A stretch of DNA of 18,133 nucleotides from assembly GCA_021648365.1 (NCBI GenBank), contig JAKISY010000096.1, forward strand, positions 1 to 18,133. The letters run 5' to 3'. Below the pieces are notes generated by a model. That model saw only the letters and a program-made list of their open reading frames with translations. It did no database searches and was not told the origin of the DNA. The position numbers and the translations under genes were made by a program. Positions 16,380 through 18,133 of the stretch are shown piece after piece; within the stretch, counting starts at the first letter, position 1; the number at the start of each line of letters is the position of its first letter. The stretch comes from Verrucomicrobiales bacterium. GTDB taxonomy: Bacteria > Verrucomicrobiota > Verrucomicrobiia > Verrucomicrobiales > DEV007.

Positions 16380-17548
16380 TAAGGAGGGATAGCCATAATC
16401 AGGTACGCAAACGACTGAAGCAGTTTCCTGCGGTAGCCCTGCTTGGTCCACGCCAAGTTGGAAAAACGACTTTGGCACACCAGTTGGCAGAGCATCTTCC
16501 CAGTATTTATCTGGATCTAGAATCGCATGCGGATCGCGCCAAGTTGATCGATCCAACGCTTTACCTATCCGAGCATGAAGACAAACTAATCATCCTAGAC
16601 GAAGTGCACCGATTGCCCGGTTTGTTCCAAGAATTACGTGGAATTATTGACGCAGGAAAACGCAAGGGACTCAAAAGCTGCCGATTTTTATTATTGGGCT
16701 CCGCTTCGATCGATTTGCTCCGTCAATCCGGAGAGAGCCTTGCTGGACGTATTTCTTATGTTGAAATGTATCCCCTTTCAGTTCCAGAGATTGACTGTGA
16801 GCAAATCGATACACTGTGGGTGCGTGGCGGTTTCCCTGATAGCTTTTTGGAAACTACAGATGAAAAAAGCTTTGTATGGAGAGAGGATTTCATCCGCACT
16901 TATCTCGAACGTGATATTCCAGAATTGGGCCCCCGAATCCCCGCCGAGACTCTACGCCGGTTTTGGTCGATGCTCGCCCATTGCCAGGGCGGTGTGTTTA
17001 ATGCCGCACATCTAGCACGAAGCCTTTCTGTTGATAGCACTACCGTAGCTAGATATTTGGATCTACTCGTTGATCTGCTCTTGGTGAGAAGGCTAACCCC
17101 CATCCACCGCAACACGGGAAAACGTCTGGTTAAATCTCCAAAAGTTTATATTCGCGATAGCGGCATCGTACACGCACTGCTAGGTCTGCCCGATAAAGAG
17201 AAAATACTAGGGCACCCTGTGATTGGAATGAGTTGGGAAGGTTTTGTCATCGAAAACCTAATCCAAGCCTGTCCTGATCGAACCATCCCTGGATTTTATC
17301 GTACTTCTGCCGGATCTGAAATTGATCTTGTTTTGGAAAAACCCGATGGAACCACCTTTGCCATTGAGGTCAAACGGGGGCTCTCTCCAAAAATCAGCAA
17401 GGGCTTTTACCACGCCATCAAAGACATCAACCCAGCCAAAAGTTTTATCGTGTATTCTGGCAAAGAGCGTTATCCGATAGCAGAAAATATCGAGATGATC
17501 CCGCTGCCAGACTTGATCCAGTTCCTAACATTGGGAAAAACAGACTAA
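16376..17548 (+). CDS. AAA_14/DUF4143-type ATPase (second of two)
   Basis: A 390-residue ATPase with Walker A GPRQVGKTT (24-32), Walker B LIILDEVH (D75, E76), sensor-like LLLGSAS, ESLAGRISYVEMYPLS, RGGFPDSFL and YLERDIPELG. A winged-helix-like segment lies at about 207-242 (AAHLARSLSVDSTTVARYLD). The C-terminal PD-(D/E)XK-like domain carries E288, D317 (SEIDLVL) and E331-x-K333 (FAIEVKRG). The start MIRRD...QFPAVALLGPR has the family's usual spacing to Walker A and overlaps the small upstream frame by 4 nt. Codon use is clearly less C-ending than in gnd, pta or pgsA, which suggests transfer. Compared with the ATPase at 14313 the domain order is the same, but the sequence is far diverged. Members are often called ATP-binding proteins; their role is unknown. 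Confidence 0.92.
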   Translation: MIRRDSHNQVRKRLKQFPAVALLGPRQVGKTTLAHQLAEHLPSIYLDLESHADRAKLIDPTLYLSEHEDKLIILDEVHRLPGLFQELRGIIDAGKRKGLKSCRFLLLGSASIDLLRQSGESLAGRISYVEMYPLSVPEIDCEQIDTLWVRGGFPDSFLETTDEKSFVWREDFIRTYLERDIPELGPRIPAETLRRFWSMLAHCQGGVFNAAHLARSLSVDSTTVARYLDLLVDLLLVRRLTPIHRNTGKRLVKSPKVYIRDSGIVHALLGLPDKEKILGHPVIGMSWEGFVIENLIQACPDRTIPGFYRTSAGSEIDLVLEKPDGTTFAIEVKRGLSPKISKGFYHAIKDINPAKSFIVYSGKERYPIAENIEMIPLPDLIQFLTLGKTD

Positions 17549-17597
17549 CAAATAACCTTATAACCTACAGAAGTGCGAGTTTCCCTACCGCAACCCC

Positions 17598-17709
17598 ACA
17601 GCTTACAAAGCTGTTTCACATTCTCACCCAGGCAGGGGAAGCCCCCGCCCTACAAGTTCACCTCCCTAACGTAGTGCGGGCTTCTAACCCGCAACACCCC
17701 GCTGCGGGT
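17598..17709. repeat. Cluster of REP-like hairpins between convergent genes
   Basis: In order: ACAGCTTACAAAGCTGT (17598-17614) with a TTCACATTC tail but no partner hairpin before it; a stem-loop at 17631-17649 (GGCAGGGG, loop AAG, CCCCCGCC) followed by CTAC (17650-17653); GTAG (17671-17674) followed by GCGGGCTTCTAACCCGC (17676-17692); and an alternative pairing ACCCGCA (17687-17693) with TGCGGGT (17703-17709). The CTAC and GTAG heads face each other, giving two inverted REPs as in a BIME. The cluster fills the gap between the two convergent stop codons. Confidence 0.75.
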
Positions 17710-17717
17710 GTCACACT

Positions 17718-18133
17718 TCACACTTCCACCAACACCCCCGCAGTCACCAAATGAATCACCGTCCGCACCGGCTTCTCAGATCCCAGCACCTGCGCATAAA
17801 TCGCCAGTTGCCCTGAATAACTCAGCGCCTTTGCCTCCCAAGCCTCACGCCTACCCGGAAAGATCTTATGATCGAGGATCACTGGACCATCAGCCGTCTC
17901 CAGCAGATGATCAATATAACCGCTGATCTGTTGTCCGGCTTCATTCACATGAGTAAAGGGCACTTCCACTTGCTGCGACACTGGTGCGAACTGCTCCATC
18001 ACAACAGCCCGATAAACATCCACGATTTGCAAAACATCGGCGACCCTAACTGTGCCGCTCAAGCCAAAAGCTGCCAAAACCCCTGCAGCCCGTTCCTCCC
18101 TATCTTCGACCTCCAGATTCGGATTCAATATCT
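17718..18133 (-). CDS. C-terminal end of an AddA/RecB-like helicase-nuclease, cut by the window end
   Basis: The minus-strand frame ends at 17718 and is still open at the window edge, so only about 137 C-terminal residues are visible. They include GYIDHLLE, a D-x-K in VILDHKIFPG, and YSGQLAIYAQVL (Q-x3-Y), the order of motifs in the PD-(D/E)XK nuclease domain at the C-terminus of AddA- and RecB-type UvrD-family helicases that process double-strand breaks. The helicase part is outside the window, so a stand-alone RecB-like nuclease is possible. The stop codon lies in a CTTCACA doublet, and REP-like hairpins follow. Confidence 0.75.
   Translation of the reverse strand, partial: ILNPNLEVEDREERAAGVLAAFGLSGTVRVADVLQIVDVYRAVVMEQFAPVSQQVEVPFTHVNEAGQQISGYIDHLLETADGPVILDHKIFPGRREAWEAKALSYSGQLAIYAQVLGSEKPVRTVIHLVTAGVLVEV

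Noticed and set aside
16203..17595. Terminal inverted repeats marking the ATPase cassette as a transposon
   Set aside because: The sequences just inside the CCACAGC copies are not complementary and no transposase is encoded.

Overview
The window is a stretch of bacterial chromosome made of compact housekeeping genes separated by unusually repeat-rich spacers. Strongly C-ending codons and the intergenic repeat style (short tandem triads that translate in antisense as HEGHEGHE-like peptides, heptamer tracts, many small hairpins) suggest a Verrucomicrobiota-type or related PVC-superphylum genome. That assignment is an inference; no rRNA or marker gene here settles it.

Layout: a truncated minus-strand gene (1-91); a U32-family hydroxylase-like gene with a one-cluster ferredoxin (490-1993); a repeat mosaic enclosing a minus-strand vapBC toxin-antitoxin pair (2609-3295); gnd (6-phosphogluconate dehydrogenase, minus) divergent from moaE (plus); pgsA (plus) running stop-to-stop into a frameshifted DUF4013-like membrane gene (minus); a DEAD-box RNA helicase (plus) convergent with ilvA and aqpZ (both minus); an ackA-pta operon with a 4-nt ATGA overlap; two AAA_14/DUF4143-type ATPases, one minus (14313-15560) and one plus (16376-17548); and the 3' end of an AddA/RecB-like helicase-nuclease gene (minus, cut by the window end).

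The metabolic genes are ordinary core functions: pentose phosphate pathway, acetyl-CoA/acetate interconversion, isoleucine synthesis, phosphatidylglycerol synthesis, molybdopterin synthesis and water transport. They look like neighbours rather than one pathway.

The most interesting part is 16158-17709. A short reading frame (16275-16379), too small for routine calling, overlaps the plus-strand ATPase by ATGA. A perfect 13-bp inverted repeat precedes it, and a perfect 14-bp inverted repeat buries the ATPase start codon. This cassette appears to interrupt a two-hairpin REP-like element that is intact elsewhere in the window: joining the flanks at a shared CCACAGC restores the element with the same 15-nt hairpin spacing as the copy at 2030-2091. 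The second ATPase has a different repeat array over its own candidate promoter. Both ATPases keep Walker motifs, a middle winged-helix-like segment and PD-(D/E)XK-like residues, which suggests self-regulated accessory or defence-like modules of unknown function.
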